Origin: Paraburkholderia acidisoli
GTDB taxonomy: Bacteria > Pseudomonadota > Gammaproteobacteria > Burkholderiales > Burkholderiaceae
DNA length: 64,000 nt
Direction: 5' to 3'
NCBI RefSeq assembly: GCF_009789675.1
Contig: NZ_CP046914.1
Span: 806,001-870,000 of the forward strand
In this document: piece by piece, positions 8,519 to 17,069 of the stretch
How positions within the stretch are numbered: the first letter of the stretch is position 1
Layout of the letters: each line of letters begins with the position of its first letter
Translations under genes and position numbers: made by a program
The notes under the pieces: generated by a model
Told to the model about the DNA's origin: nothing
What the model saw: the letters and a program-made list of their open reading frames with translations, nothing else
Database searches by the model: none

Positions 8519-9388
8519 ATGCCCCACACCCACTACACCACGCTCATCTCGGCCGCCAATCTGCACGAACGCCTGACCGCCGCGCCGGGCAGCGTGCTCG
8601 TGTTCGACTGCCGCTTCGATCTGCTCGATCCCGCCGCGGGCGAAAACGCCTATGCCGCGGGCCATCTGCCGGGCGCGCAGTATCTGCATCTGGACCGCGA
8701 CCTCTCGGGACCCAAAACGGGCAAGAACGGCCGCCATCCGCTGCCGGACCGCGCCGCGCTGGTCGCCACGCTCTCGCTGCGCGGGCTCAACGAAGGTCAG
8801 CAGATCGTGGCCTACGACGCGCACGGCGGCTCTTACGCGGCGCGGCTCTGGTGGCTGCTGCGCTGGCTCGGTCACGACTCGGTGGCGGTGCTCGACGGCG
8901 GTCTGCAGGCGTGGGAAACCGCGGGCTTCCCGCTCGTGCACGACGTGCCCACGCCCGCGCGCGGCACCTTCAAGGCCGGCGCACCGCTCCAGGTGACGAT
9001 CGACGCGCAGGCGGTCATGCGCAATCTCACGGCGCGCGAGTTGACCGTGGTGGATGCGCGCGCCGCCGACCGCTATCGCGGCGAAAACGAAACCATCGAC
9101 CCGGTGGGCGGCCACATTCCGGGCGCGCGCAACCGCTTCTTCAAGGACAACCTTACGCCGGACGGCCGCTTCAAGTCGGCGCACGCGCTACGCGAAGACT
9201 TCACCGCGCTGCTGCCCGGCACCACGCCCGAGCATGTGGTCCTGCAATGCGGCTCGGGCGTGACCGCGTGCCACAACGCGCTGGCCATGGAAATTGCCGG
9301 TATGCACGGCGCGGCGCTCTACCCCGGCTCGTGGAGCGAATGGAGCGCCGACCCGTCGCGCCCGGTCGCCACGGGCCCGAATCCGTAA
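8519..9388 (+). CDS. sseA: Sulfurtransferase (3-mercaptopyruvate type)
   Basis: A tandem rhodanese protein that moves sulfane sulfur, probably from 3-mercaptopyruvate or thiosulfate, to an acceptor thiol or cyanide. The N-terminal inactive rhodanese domain spans roughly residues 10-140 and the catalytic one roughly 155-285. The active-site loop is CGSGVTA with the catalytic cysteine at residue 244. The CGSGVT form is the signature of mercaptopyruvate sulfurtransferases, whereas thiosulfate sulfurtransferases usually carry CRKGVT. The start has a good AAGGAG six bases upstream. No signal peptide is seen, so it is cytosolic. Length (289) is normal. The symbol follows the E. coli orthologue by motif only. 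Confidence 0.88.
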   Translation: MPHTHYTTLISAANLHERLTAAPGSVLVFDCRFDLLDPAAGENAYAAGHLPGAQYLHLDRDLSGPKTGKNGRHPLPDRAALVATLSLRGLNEGQQIVAYDAHGGSYAARLWWLLRWLGHDSVAVLDGGLQAWETAGFPLVHDVPTPARGTFKAGAPLQVTIDAQAVMRNLTARELTVVDARAADRYRGENETIDPVGGHIPGARNRFFKDNLTPDGRFKSAHALREDFTALLPGTTPEHVVLQCGSGVTACHNALAMEIAGMHGAALYPGSWSEWSADPSRPVATGPNP

Positions 9389-9410
9389 GCGCGGGCGAGT
9401 TTCGTCGATA

Positions 9411-9435
9411 GAAAAAGCGCGGCGTCACGCCACGC
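9411..9435 (-). terminator. Terminator overlapping the stop codon of the dienelactone hydrolase gene
   Basis: On the minus strand an 8-bp stem (one G-U pair) has the TGA stop codon as its three-base loop and is followed directly by TTTTTC. The hairpin therefore begins inside the last codons of the hydrolase gene. Confidence 0.6.
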
Positions 9436-10297
9436 CGTGCCCCTTGAACCAGGCGATCGCGCGTTTCCAGCCGTCCTCGGCGTCGGCCTTGCGATAGCTC
9501 GGGCGGTAATCGGCAAAAAACGCGTGTGCCGCGTCGTCGTACACCACGAACTGGGAGCCGCGACCGCCCCGCGGCCCCTGCGCGATGGCCGCTTTCATCT
9601 GCTCCAGCGTGTCCTGCGGAATGCTGTTGTCCTGGCGCCCATACAGGCCGAGCACGGGCACCTGCAGATTGCCGGCGAGATCGAGCGGATTCTGCGGCGT
9701 ATTCGGCGTGTGATCGCCGGCCACGCGGCCATACCACGCCACCGCCGCCTTCACGTGCGGATTGTGCTCGGCGTACAGCCACGTGATGCGCCCGCCCCAG
9801 CAGAAGCCGTTGATACCCAGACGCTTCGTGTCGCCGCCGTGCTGGCCGGCCCAGGCCACGGCCGCGTCGATGTCGCCGAGCACCTGCGCGTCGGGCACCT
9901 TGCTCACCAGTTGCTCGTTGAGCTGCTGGATGGTCGGATACACCGAGGCGTCGCCCTGGCGCACGTAGAGATCCGGCGCGATTGCCAGATACCCGAGCTT
10001 CGCGAAGCGGCGGCACACATCGGCAATATGCTCGTGCACGCCGAAAATCTCGTGAATCACGATGATGACCGGCAAATGCGTCTTGCCACGCGGCTGCGCC
10101 CGGTACGCGGGAATCAGCGTGCCGTTCGACTGAAAGCCGATCTCGCCGGCGTCGAGCCCTTCGCTGTCGGTGTGGATGGTTTGCGCCGAAACCGGCAGCA
10201 CGGCGGCGGCGAAACCGCTGCCGAGCGCCGCCTTGATGAACGTGCGCCGGTCGAACGGCACGTGCGGAACGAGACTATCGACTTCGGGTTTCAGCAT
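9425..10297 (-). CDS. Dienelactone hydrolase family protein, Tat-exported
   Basis: An alpha/beta hydrolase of the dienelactone hydrolase family. Known members open the lactone ring of dienelactone in chloroaromatic degradation, but the substrate here is unknown. The N-terminus carries a twin-arginine signal, FDRRTFIKAALGSG followed by a hydrophobic stretch to about residue 38, predicting folded export to the periplasm. The nucleophile is C166 in GFCWGG. The catalytic His is in DDAAHAFFADYRPSY, and RPSY is typical of the family. AAGGAG precedes the ATG at 10297. Neighbours do not form an aromatic degradation cluster, apart from the orphan oxygenase two genes away. Confidence 0.92.
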   Translation of the reverse strand: MLKPEVDSLVPHVPFDRRTFIKAALGSGFAAAVLPVSAQTIHTDSEGLDAGEIGFQSNGTLIPAYRAQPRGKTHLPVIIVIHEIFGVHEHIADVCRRFAKLGYLAIAPDLYVRQGDASVYPTIQQLNEQLVSKVPDAQVLGDIDAAVAWAGQHGGDTKRLGINGFCWGGRITWLYAEHNPHVKAAVAWYGRVAGDHTPNTPQNPLDLAGNLQVPVLGLYGRQDNSIPQDTLEQMKAAIAQGPRGGRGSQFVVYDDAAHAFFADYRPSYRKADAEDGWKRAIAWFKGHGVA

Positions 10298-10343
10298 GCG
10301 ACGCTCCTTAAGGAAAGGACGGTCCAGCCAACGGAAAAAACGC

Positions 10344-11723
10344 TCAGTGAAGTTTCACGCGCGGCAGCGTGGTGCGGCGCAGCCAGTGCGCGAAGGTGTC
10401 GAGCACCATGCGCGCGTAGCCGTGCAGCGCCGCGATATGCAGCCGGTACAGCGACATGTACATGAAGCGGGCGAACAGACCTTCGATCAGCATGTTGCCG
10501 CCGATCAAGCCGCCCATCAGATTGCCGACCGCGCTGAAGTGACCGAGCGACACCAGCGAACCGAAGTCGCGATAGGTGAACTCGGGCAGCGGCCGCCCGG
10601 CGAGCAGATCGCCGAACGCCTTGAACAGAAACGTGGCCTGCTGATGCGCCGATTGCGCACGCGGCGGCACGCCGCGCTCGTGGCCCGGCCATTCGCAGGC
10701 CGCGCAGTCGCCGAGCGCGAAGATGTTGTCGTCGTTTTCGGTTTGCAGCGTGCGGCGCACGACCAGCTGGCCGAGGCGGTTGACCGTGAGGCCGTCGAGT
10801 TTCGAAAGCACCCCGGGCGCCGTGATGCCGGCCGCCCACACCGTGAGGTCGGCGCGCACCGCTTTGCCGCTCGCCGTGCGCACGACGCCCGGCGCGACTT
10901 CCGTCACGCGCTCGCCCGTGAGAATGCGCACGCCGAGCTTGGTCATCAATTCCGCCGTGGCCGACGAAACGCGCTCGGGCAACGCGGGCAGAATGCGCGG
11001 CCCGGATTCGATCACGACGATACCCACGTCGTGGCGCGGATCGAGGTTGTGCAACCCATATGCCGAAAGCACCTGCGCGGTGTTGCGCAGTTCCGCCGAC
11101 AATTCCACGCCCGTCGCGCCCGCCCCGACAATGGCGACCTGGACGCGCGGCTCGGCTTCCGTCGCGGCATTGGGCGCGATGTTGGGCGCGTCGGCCGCGG
11201 CGTCCGGCGCGACGCGTTCGGGCGCGCGATGCTCGGCGCGCACGCACGCCGCGATCAGGCGCTTGCGAAAACGCTCGGCCTGCTCGACCGTATCGAGCGC
11301 GATGGAATTCTCCGCCGCGCCCGGCACGCCGAAAAACGCCGTGGTGCTGCCAATGGCGATCACCAGCGTGTCGTATTCGAGCACGCGTTCGGGCAGCATC
11401 TCCGCGCCGTCTTCGTCGTACACGCGGCCCAGCGTGATGCGTTTGGCCGCGCGGTCGAGGCCCGCGAGTTCGCCCTGCTGAAACTCGAAGCCGTGCCAGC
11501 GCGCCTGCGCCGCGTACTCCAGCTGATGCGTGAACGGGTCCATGCTGCCCGCCGCGACTTCGTGCAGGAGCGGCTTCCAGATATGCGTCGGATAGCGGTC
11601 GACGAGCGTGACCGAAGCGTGCGGCCGACCGCGCTTCGCACGCGTTTCGCCGTAGCGATCGCCGAGGCGCGTGGCCAGTTCCAGGCCGCCTGCGCCGCCT
11701 CCCACAACGATAAACCGATGCAT
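10344..11723 (-). CDS. ndh: NAD(P)/FAD-dependent oxidoreductase (type II NADH dehydrogenase)
   Basis: A non-proton-pumping NADH:quinone oxidoreductase on the inner face of the membrane. The N-terminus MHRFIVVGGGAGGLELATRLG binds FAD, and VQVAIVGAGATGVELSAEL near residues 175-195 is the NADH Rossmann motif. NIFALGDCAAC is the second FAD contact, and the C-terminal 60 residues resemble the membrane-anchoring region of NDH-2. The ATG at 11723 has GGAG five bases upstream; the frame is open another 24 codons. An Ala/Pro-rich insertion near residues 140-170 is longer than usual. It lies 46 bases upstream of the dienelactone hydrolase gene on the same strand and may be co-transcribed with it. Confidence 0.9.
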   Translation of the reverse strand: MHRFIVVGGGAGGLELATRLGDRYGETRAKRGRPHASVTLVDRYPTHIWKPLLHEVAAGSMDPFTHQLEYAAQARWHGFEFQQGELAGLDRAAKRITLGRVYDEDGAEMLPERVLEYDTLVIAIGSTTAFFGVPGAAENSIALDTVEQAERFRKRLIAACVRAEHRAPERVAPDAAADAPNIAPNAATEAEPRVQVAIVGAGATGVELSAELRNTAQVLSAYGLHNLDPRHDVGIVVIESGPRILPALPERVSSATAELMTKLGVRILTGERVTEVAPGVVRTASGKAVRADLTVWAAGITAPGVLSKLDGLTVNRLGQLVVRRTLQTENDDNIFALGDCAACEWPGHERGVPPRAQSAHQQATFLFKAFGDLLAGRPLPEFTYRDFGSLVSLGHFSAVGNLMGGLIGGNMLIEGLFARFMYMSLYRLHIAALHGYARMVLDTFAHWLRRTTLPRVKLH

Positions 11724-11852
11724 AGCTTCTCCGTGCATGTCGAAAGACGATGGACGACCGCTGCGCACGAAGCGCGCCGCGGCCCTTTTGTTCATCGCCG
11801 GTCAGGGCATGGGCGTTCAGCCCGCCAGGTGCGCTCGATGCGCGCGGTGCGC

Positions 11853-14654
11853 TTAGTGCGCCTCCTCCCAGTTCGCGCCCACGCCCACCTCGGCGACGAG
11901 CGGCACCTTGAGCTGCGCCACCGAGCACATCAGCTCGGGCAGACGCTTGCGCACTTCGGCCAGCTCGCTCTCGGGGACTTCGAGCACGAGTTCATCGTGT
12001 ACCTGCATGATCATCTTTGTCTCGATGCCGCGCTCGTCGAGCCACTTCTGCACCGCGATCATCGAAAGCTTGATGAGATCGGCGGCCGTACCCTGCATCG
12101 GCGCATTGATGGCGGCGCGCTCGGCCGCCTGCCGACGCGGACCGTTGCCGCCGTTGATCTCCGGCAGCCACAGGCGGCGGCCGAACACGGTTTCGACATA
12201 GCCGCGCGACTTCGCGTCCATGCGCGTTTCGTCCATGTAGCGCGCCACGCCCGGATAACGCGCGAAATAGCGGTCGATGTACAGCTTCGCCGCGTCGCGC
12301 GTGATGCCGAGATTCGCGGCGAGCCCGAACGCGCTCATGCCATAAATCAGGCCGAAATTGATGACCTTGGCAATGCGCCGCTGATCGTTGCTGACTTCGA
12401 GCGGCGTCACGCCGAACACTTCGGCGGCGGTCGCGCGGTGAATGTCGTCGCCGCGCGCAAAGGCGCCGAGCAAGGCTTCGTCGCCGGAAATATGCGCCAT
12501 GATGCGCAACTCGATTTGCGAGTAGTCGGCGGAAACGATCTTGCAACCGGGCCGCGCGACGAACGCTTCGCGAATGCGCCGCCCTTCGCCCGTGCGCACC
12601 GGAATGTTCTGCAGATTCGGATCGTTCGACGCGAGCCGCCCCGTGACCGCCACCGCCTGCGCGTAGTTCGTGTGCACGCGGCCCGTTTGCGCGTTGACCA
12701 TGCGCGGCAGCTTGTCCGTGTAGGTGGACTTCAGCTTGGACAGCCCGCGATGTTCGAGCAGCAGCTTCGGCAGCGGATAGTCCTCGGCGAGCTTCTGCAG
12801 CACTTCTTCGTCGGTGGAGGGCGCGCCGCTCGGCGTTTTCTTCACCACCGGCAGCTTCAGCTTCTCGAAGAAGATCTGGCCGATCTGCTTGGGCGAGCCG
12901 AGATTGAATTCGCCTTCCGCGAGCGCATACGCCTGCTGTTCCAGTTCGATCAGGCGCACCGCGATCTGCGCGCTCTGCTTTTCGAGCCGCTCCGCGTCGA
13001 TCAGCACGCCGTTGCGTTCCATCGTGCGCAGCACGCGCGAGGTGGGCAGCTCGATGCTGCGATACACGTACTCGAGGCCCTTTTCCGGGGCGATTTGCGG
13101 ATACAGCGCGCGATGCAGTTGCAGCGTGACGTCGGCGTCTTCGGCCGCGTATTCGGCGGCTTTATCGAGCGCCACTTCGTCGAAACCGATCTGCTGCGCG
13201 CCCTTGCCCGCAACCTCTTCGTACTTGATGGTCTTGATGCCGAGATGGCGCAGCGCGAGGCTGTCCATGTCGTGCGTGCGATGCGATTCGAGCACGTACG
13301 ATTCGAGCAGCGTGTCGTGCTCCACGCCGTTCAACGCGATGCCGTAATTCGCGAGCACCTGCTCGTCGTACTTGAGATGCTGGCCGACCTTCTTGTACTG
13401 CTCGCTTTCGAGCCACGGCTTGAGGCGCGCGAGCACTTCGTCGAACGGCAGTTGATCGGGCGCGTCCGGACCGCGATGCGCGAGCGGCAGATACGCGGCC
13501 ACGCCCGGCTCGGTGGAAAACGACATGCCCACGAGCTTCGCGACCATGGGGTCGAGCGCCGTGGTTTCCGTGTCGAACGCGGTGAGCTCCGCGGCCTCGA
13601 TACGCTTTAACCACGCGTCGAACAGGTCCCACGTTTGGATCGTTTCATAGTGACGCGGCGCCTCGACGAACAACGCGGGCTGCACGTTCGCGTCTTTCTC
13701 GGGCACGTCGCCGCTGGTGGCGGCCGGCACCGTGGCGCTCTGCTGCGAGGCTTCGTTCACTTCGCGCAGCCAGGTCTTGAAGCCGTGGCGCGCGAAGATG
13801 TCGCGCAACTCCTCGCGCGCTTCCGGGCGCGTGGCCAGCGACGCTTCGATCGACTCCAGATGCGGTTCGAGCGTGCACGCCGTTTCCACCGTCACGAGCT
13901 TGCGCGCCATCGGCAAAAATTCGAGCGCGTCGCGCAGATAGCCGCCCACGGCGCCCTTGATTTCCTCGGCATGTTCGATCACGCCGTCGAGCGAGTCGTA
14001 TTGCGTGAGCCACTTCACCGCCGTTTTCGGGCCGCACTTGTTCACGCCCGGCACGTTGTCCACCGTGTCGCCGATCAGCGAAAGATAGTCGACGATGCGT
14101 TCCGGCGGCACGCCGAACTTCGCGATCACGCCTTCGCGATCGAGCGTTTCGTTCGTCATCGTGTTGATGAGCGTGACGCGATCGGTGACGAGTTGCGCGA
14201 GGTCTTTGTCGCCCGTGGAAACGATCACCTTCATGCCGAGCTTTTCGGCCTGGCTCGCGAGCGTGCCGATCACGTCGTCGGCCTCGACGCCTTCGATCAT
14301 GAGCAGCGGCCAGCCGAGCGCGCGCACGGCCACGTGAATGGGCTCGATTTGTGCTGCGAGCGGCTCGGGCATGGAAGGACGATTGGCCTTGTACTCGGGA
14401 TACCAGTCGTCGCGGAACGTCTTGCCCTTTGCATCGAACACGCACGCGCTATACTCTGCCGTAACTTCCTTGCGCATACGACGCAACATGTTGATCATGC
14501 CGTAGAGCGCGCCCGTGGGTTCACCGTCGGGACCGCGCAAATCCGGCATGGCATGGTAGGCCCGATAGAGATAGCTAGAACCGTCGACCAGCAACAGGGT
14601 CTTTCCTTCGAGCTCAGTTTGTAGCTTCGTTTCCACGCGTAGTTCGTCAGGCAT
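11853..14654 (-). CDS. polA: DNA polymerase I
   Basis: Replicative repair polymerase with 5'-3' exonuclease, 3'-5' proofreading and polymerase domains. The 5' nuclease occupies about residues 15-310 (LLLVDGSSYLYRAYHAMPDL, STGDKDLAQLVTD). The proofreading domain is at about 325-520 and keeps the acidic residues (AFDTETTALDP, LKYDEQVL, YAAEDADVT), so it should be active. The polymerase has VSADYSQIELRIMAHISGD and QVHDELVLEV. The first ATG is at 14654 (MPDELRVET); a TTG at 14663 is also in frame. Neither has a good Shine-Dalgarno. The start lies one base from the start of the divergent LOG gene. At 933 residues it is normal length. Confidence 0.98.
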   Translation of the reverse strand: MPDELRVETKLQTELEGKTLLLVDGSSYLYRAYHAMPDLRGPDGEPTGALYGMINMLRRMRKEVTAEYSACVFDAKGKTFRDDWYPEYKANRPSMPEPLAAQIEPIHVAVRALGWPLLMIEGVEADDVIGTLASQAEKLGMKVIVSTGDKDLAQLVTDRVTLINTMTNETLDREGVIAKFGVPPERIVDYLSLIGDTVDNVPGVNKCGPKTAVKWLTQYDSLDGVIEHAEEIKGAVGGYLRDALEFLPMARKLVTVETACTLEPHLESIEASLATRPEAREELRDIFARHGFKTWLREVNEASQQSATVPAATSGDVPEKDANVQPALFVEAPRHYETIQTWDLFDAWLKRIEAAELTAFDTETTALDPMVAKLVGMSFSTEPGVAAYLPLAHRGPDAPDQLPFDEVLARLKPWLESEQYKKVGQHLKYDEQVLANYGIALNGVEHDTLLESYVLESHRTHDMDSLALRHLGIKTIKYEEVAGKGAQQIGFDEVALDKAAEYAAEDADVTLQLHRALYPQIAPEKGLEYVYRSIELPTSRVLRTMERNGVLIDAERLEKQSAQIAVRLIELEQQAYALAEGEFNLGSPKQIGQIFFEKLKLPVVKKTPSGAPSTDEEVLQKLAEDYPLPKLLLEHRGLSKLKSTYTDKLPRMVNAQTGRVHTNYAQAVAVTGRLASNDPNLQNIPVRTGEGRRIREAFVARPGCKIVSADYSQIELRIMAHISGDEALLGAFARGDDIHRATAAEVFGVTPLEVSNDQRRIAKVINFGLIYGMSAFGLAANLGITRDAAKLYIDRYFARYPGVARYMDETRMDAKSRGYVETVFGRRLWLPEINGGNGPRRQAAERAAINAPMQGTAADLIKLSMIAVQKWLDERGIETKMIMQVHDELVLEVPESELAEVRKRLPELMCSVAQLKVPLVAEVGVGANWEEAH

Positions 14655-14655
14655 T

Positions 14656-15417
14656 ATGGACAAGAGAAAAGTGATTCCGAGTCTGCGTTCACTCGCAGAT
14701 CAAGAGCGCGCAACGGCCAAGAAGGCGCGCGCATCGTGGCAGATGTTCACGATTATGGCAGAGTTTATCGAGGCGACCGAGTACCTGTCCGAGATCCGGC
14801 CAGCGGTCAGCATCTATGGCTCGGCACGTCTGAAACCGGACTCGAAGTACTACCAGCTGGCCACCACGATCGCGCGAAAAGTGTCCGACGCGGGCTTCGC
14901 CGTGATCTCCGGCGGCGGCCCCGGCATCATGGAAGCCGCGAACCAGGGCGCGCACGCGGGCAAGTCGCCATCGGTCGGTCTTAACATCGAATTGCCGCAT
15001 GAGCAGTCCGGCAATCAATGGCAAGACATTTCCCTGCGTTTCCGACATTTCTTCACGCGCAAAGTCACGTTCGTGAAGAACTCGGACGCGGTGATCGTCA
15101 TGCCGGGCGGCTTCGGCACGCTCGACGAACTGGCCGAAGTGCTCACGCTCATTCAAACGAAGAAGTCGCGTCACGTGCCCATCATTCTCGTGGGCGGCGA
15201 GTTCTGGACCGGCCTGCTCGACTGGTTCCGCACGGCGCTCGTGCCGATGGGCCTCATCAATCCCGAAGACATGGATCTGATGCAGGTGATCGACGACCCC
15301 GACCAGGTGCTCGAAGCGGTGTTGAAGTTCTACGAAGACGCGGGCGAGGAAGGCGAGAAGGAAGAGCCGGCACGCCAGGATCGCGACTCCGACGACGACC
15401 GCATGTTCTATCTGTAA
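14656..15417 (+). CDS. LOG-family (TIGR00730) nucleotide 5'-monophosphate nucleosidase
   Basis: A Rossmann-fold LOG-family protein. Characterised members hydrolyse cytokinin riboside 5'-monophosphates or purine nucleoside monophosphates to the free base and ribose 5-phosphate. The AMP-binding segment VISGGGPGIMEAANQGAH lies at about residues 80-97, and the catalytic PGGxGTxxE motif is PGGFGTLDELAEVL at about 150. SIYGSARL is at about 55. The acidic C-terminal tail (about 25 residues) is poorly conserved. The start codon is one base away from that of divergent polA, so its promoter must lie within polA coding sequence. Confidence 0.9.
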   Translation: MDKRKVIPSLRSLADQERATAKKARASWQMFTIMAEFIEATEYLSEIRPAVSIYGSARLKPDSKYYQLATTIARKVSDAGFAVISGGGPGIMEAANQGAHAGKSPSVGLNIELPHEQSGNQWQDISLRFRHFFTRKVTFVKNSDAVIVMPGGFGTLDELAEVLTLIQTKKSRHVPIILVGGEFWTGLLDWFRTALVPMGLINPEDMDLMQVIDDPDQVLEAVLKFYEDAGEEGEKEEPARQDRDSDDDRMFYL

Positions 15418-15445
15418 CGTCTTACGCAATCACGCGCAGGCTGGC

Positions 15446-16360
15446 TCATGCGCGCGATTGCGTGCCGGGGCCGCCCTGCCCCGCCTGTGCCGCCTGCTCC
15501 TCCAGCCAGCGGCAAAACTGCACCACGAGAGGCGCCTGCGCGACTTCCCGGCGCGCTACCCACCAATAGCCGCGCGCATGCAGCTGCGGTCCGGCCAGCG
15601 GCGCCACGAGCCGCCCCGAAGCGAGTTCGTCGTCGAGCAATGGCAACGGCCCGAGCGCCACACCCAGACCATCCACCGCCGCCTGCAACGCCAGATAGAA
15701 GTGGTCGAACGACTGCTTCTTGCGGCATTTCGCCTTCACGTCCGCCGCCGCCAGCCAGTTGCGCCATGCGTCAGGGCGCGTGTCCGAATGCAAGAGAACG
15801 TGACGCGCGAGATCGCTCGCGTGCTGGATCGGCGCACGCTTGAGCAGCGCGGGGCTGCACACGGGCAATTCCATTTCGTCAAGGAAGTGGCCGGCTTCGC
15901 AATCGGGCCAATGCGCGGGACCGCGCCGCACCGCGACGTCGAAGCCATCGAGCGTTTCGACGGGCGCATTCGACGTGGACAAACGCAGTTCGACATTGGG
16001 CGCGAGCCGCTGAAACTGCGAAAGACGCGGCAGCAGCCACTTCATCGCGAAGGTGGGCAACGCACTCACGCGTAGCACGTGCACGACGCCCGTGTCGCGC
16101 AACTGCTCGGTGGCGCGCGCAATGTCGTCGAACGACGCCTGCACGGCCGCGAGATAACGCCGCCCCGCTTCGCTGAGCGCCACGCGTTTGCCATGCCGAT
16201 GAAACACCTGCACGCCGACCCAGGCTTCGAGCGCGGCCACCTGACGGCTGATTGCACCGTGAGTCACATGGAGTTCCGCGGCGGCCGCGGTGAAGCTGTT
16301 GTGCCGCGCGGCGGCCTCGAACGCGCGTAGCGCCGGAAAAGGAGGAAGAGAGCGTGCCAT
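15446..16360 (-). CDS. LysR-family transcriptional regulator (GcvA-like)
   Basis: A DNA-binding regulator with an N-terminal winged helix-turn-helix, FPALRAFEAAARHNSFTAAA then THGAISRQVAALEAWVG, at residues 7-55, and a substrate-binding effector domain from about 90 onward. The N-terminal pattern resembles the GcvA subgroup. It is divergent from the chrA pair and a palindrome sits between them, so it probably controls the chromate transporter genes and itself. ATG at 16360 is only weakly preceded by AAGG. Inducer unknown. Length (304) is typical. Confidence 0.92.
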   Translation of the reverse strand: MARSLPPFPALRAFEAAARHNSFTAAAAELHVTHGAISRQVAALEAWVGVQVFHRHGKRVALSEAGRRYLAAVQASFDDIARATEQLRDTGVVHVLRVSALPTFAMKWLLPRLSQFQRLAPNVELRLSTSNAPVETLDGFDVAVRRGPAHWPDCEAGHFLDEMELPVCSPALLKRAPIQHASDLARHVLLHSDTRPDAWRNWLAAADVKAKCRKKQSFDHFYLALQAAVDGLGVALGPLPLLDDELASGRLVAPLAGPQLHARGYWWVARREVAQAPLVVQFCRWLEEQAAQAGQGGPGTQSRA

Positions 16361-16361
16361 C

Positions 16362-16382
16362 CTTGTGAGTGTAGATCACAAG
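16362..16382. promoter_or_regulatory. Candidate LysR operator between regulator and chrA pair
   Basis: A perfect 7-bp inverted repeat, CTTGTGA and TCACAAG, is separated by seven bases. It sits immediately before the LysR start codon and about 80 bases upstream of the first chrA gene. The T-N11-A spacing of LysR boxes is present within it. It resembles a CRP site but has a seven-base instead of a six-base spacer. Confidence 0.5.
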
Positions 16383-16460
16383 AGGCCGCCTGAAAAATCG
16401 TTTTGCGGCGGGGACGATCGGCGCTACGCTCGCAGCTTGCCTCAACGGTTATTCATCCCC

Positions 16461-17069
16461 ATGACACAACACAGCGCTTCGCCCGCTTCCGCCGGCTCCG
16501 GCACCGAAGCCGGCTTGCACACGCCCACCGTGCGCGAAATCTTTCTCGGCTTTCTCGGGCTCGGCTTCACGTCGTTTGGCGGCGCGCTGCCGCTCGCGCG
16601 CCGCGCGATCGTCGAACAGCGCCGCTGGCTCGCCGCCAGCGAATTCACCGACCTGCTCGGCCTCTGCCAGTTCCTGCCGGGCGGCAACGTCATCAACCTG
16701 TCCGTGGCGATCGGCATGCGCTTTCACGGCTGGCGCGGCGCGCTCGCGGGCATTCTCGGGCTGATCGCGGGACCGTCGCTCGTGGTGATCGGCCTGGGCG
16801 TGCTGTACGAGCGCACGCAGAACGATCCGCACGTGCGGCATCTGTTCGTGGGGCTCGCGGCGGCGGCGGCCGGTCTGCTGATCTCGATGGCCGTGAAGAT
16901 CATCCTGCCGTTGCGGCGCGAACCGGCCGCCGCCGTGGTGGCCGCGATCGGCTTCGTGGCGATCGCGGTGCTGCGCGTGCCGCTGCTGCCGACCATGCTC
17001 GTGCTCACGCCCATAGGCATCGCGATCGCGGCGCGCGCCGCGCGCAAGCATGCGGGAGGCGCGCAATGA
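16461..17069 (+). CDS. chrA: Chromate transporter, N-terminal half type
   Basis: One half of a split (short-chain) CHR-family transporter. In characterised pairs the two halves together export chromate and sometimes act on other oxyanions. It contains FLGLGFTSFGGALPLARRAIVEQRRWL and FLPGGNVINLSVAIG, the CHR core motifs, and about five or six membrane segments. ATG at 16461 begins after a poorly matching Shine-Dalgarno, but the CHR domain begins about 25 residues later. The 202-residue gene overlaps the second chrA by four bases (ATGA). The divergent LysR gene upstream is the likely regulator. Confidence 0.92.
   Translation: MTQHSASPASAGSGTEAGLHTPTVREIFLGFLGLGFTSFGGALPLARRAIVEQRRWLAASEFTDLLGLCQFLPGGNVINLSVAIGMRFHGWRGALAGILGLIAGPSLVVIGLGVLYERTQNDPHVRHLFVGLAAAAAGLLISMAVKIILPLRREPAAAVVAAIGFVAIAVLRVPLLPTMLVLTPIGIAIAARAARKHAGGAQ

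Noticed and set aside
16362..16382. CRP-binding site at the LysR palindrome
   Set aside because: The half-sites resemble TGTGA/TCACA, but the spacer is seven bases instead of six, and the location next to a LysR gene fits a LysR operator better.
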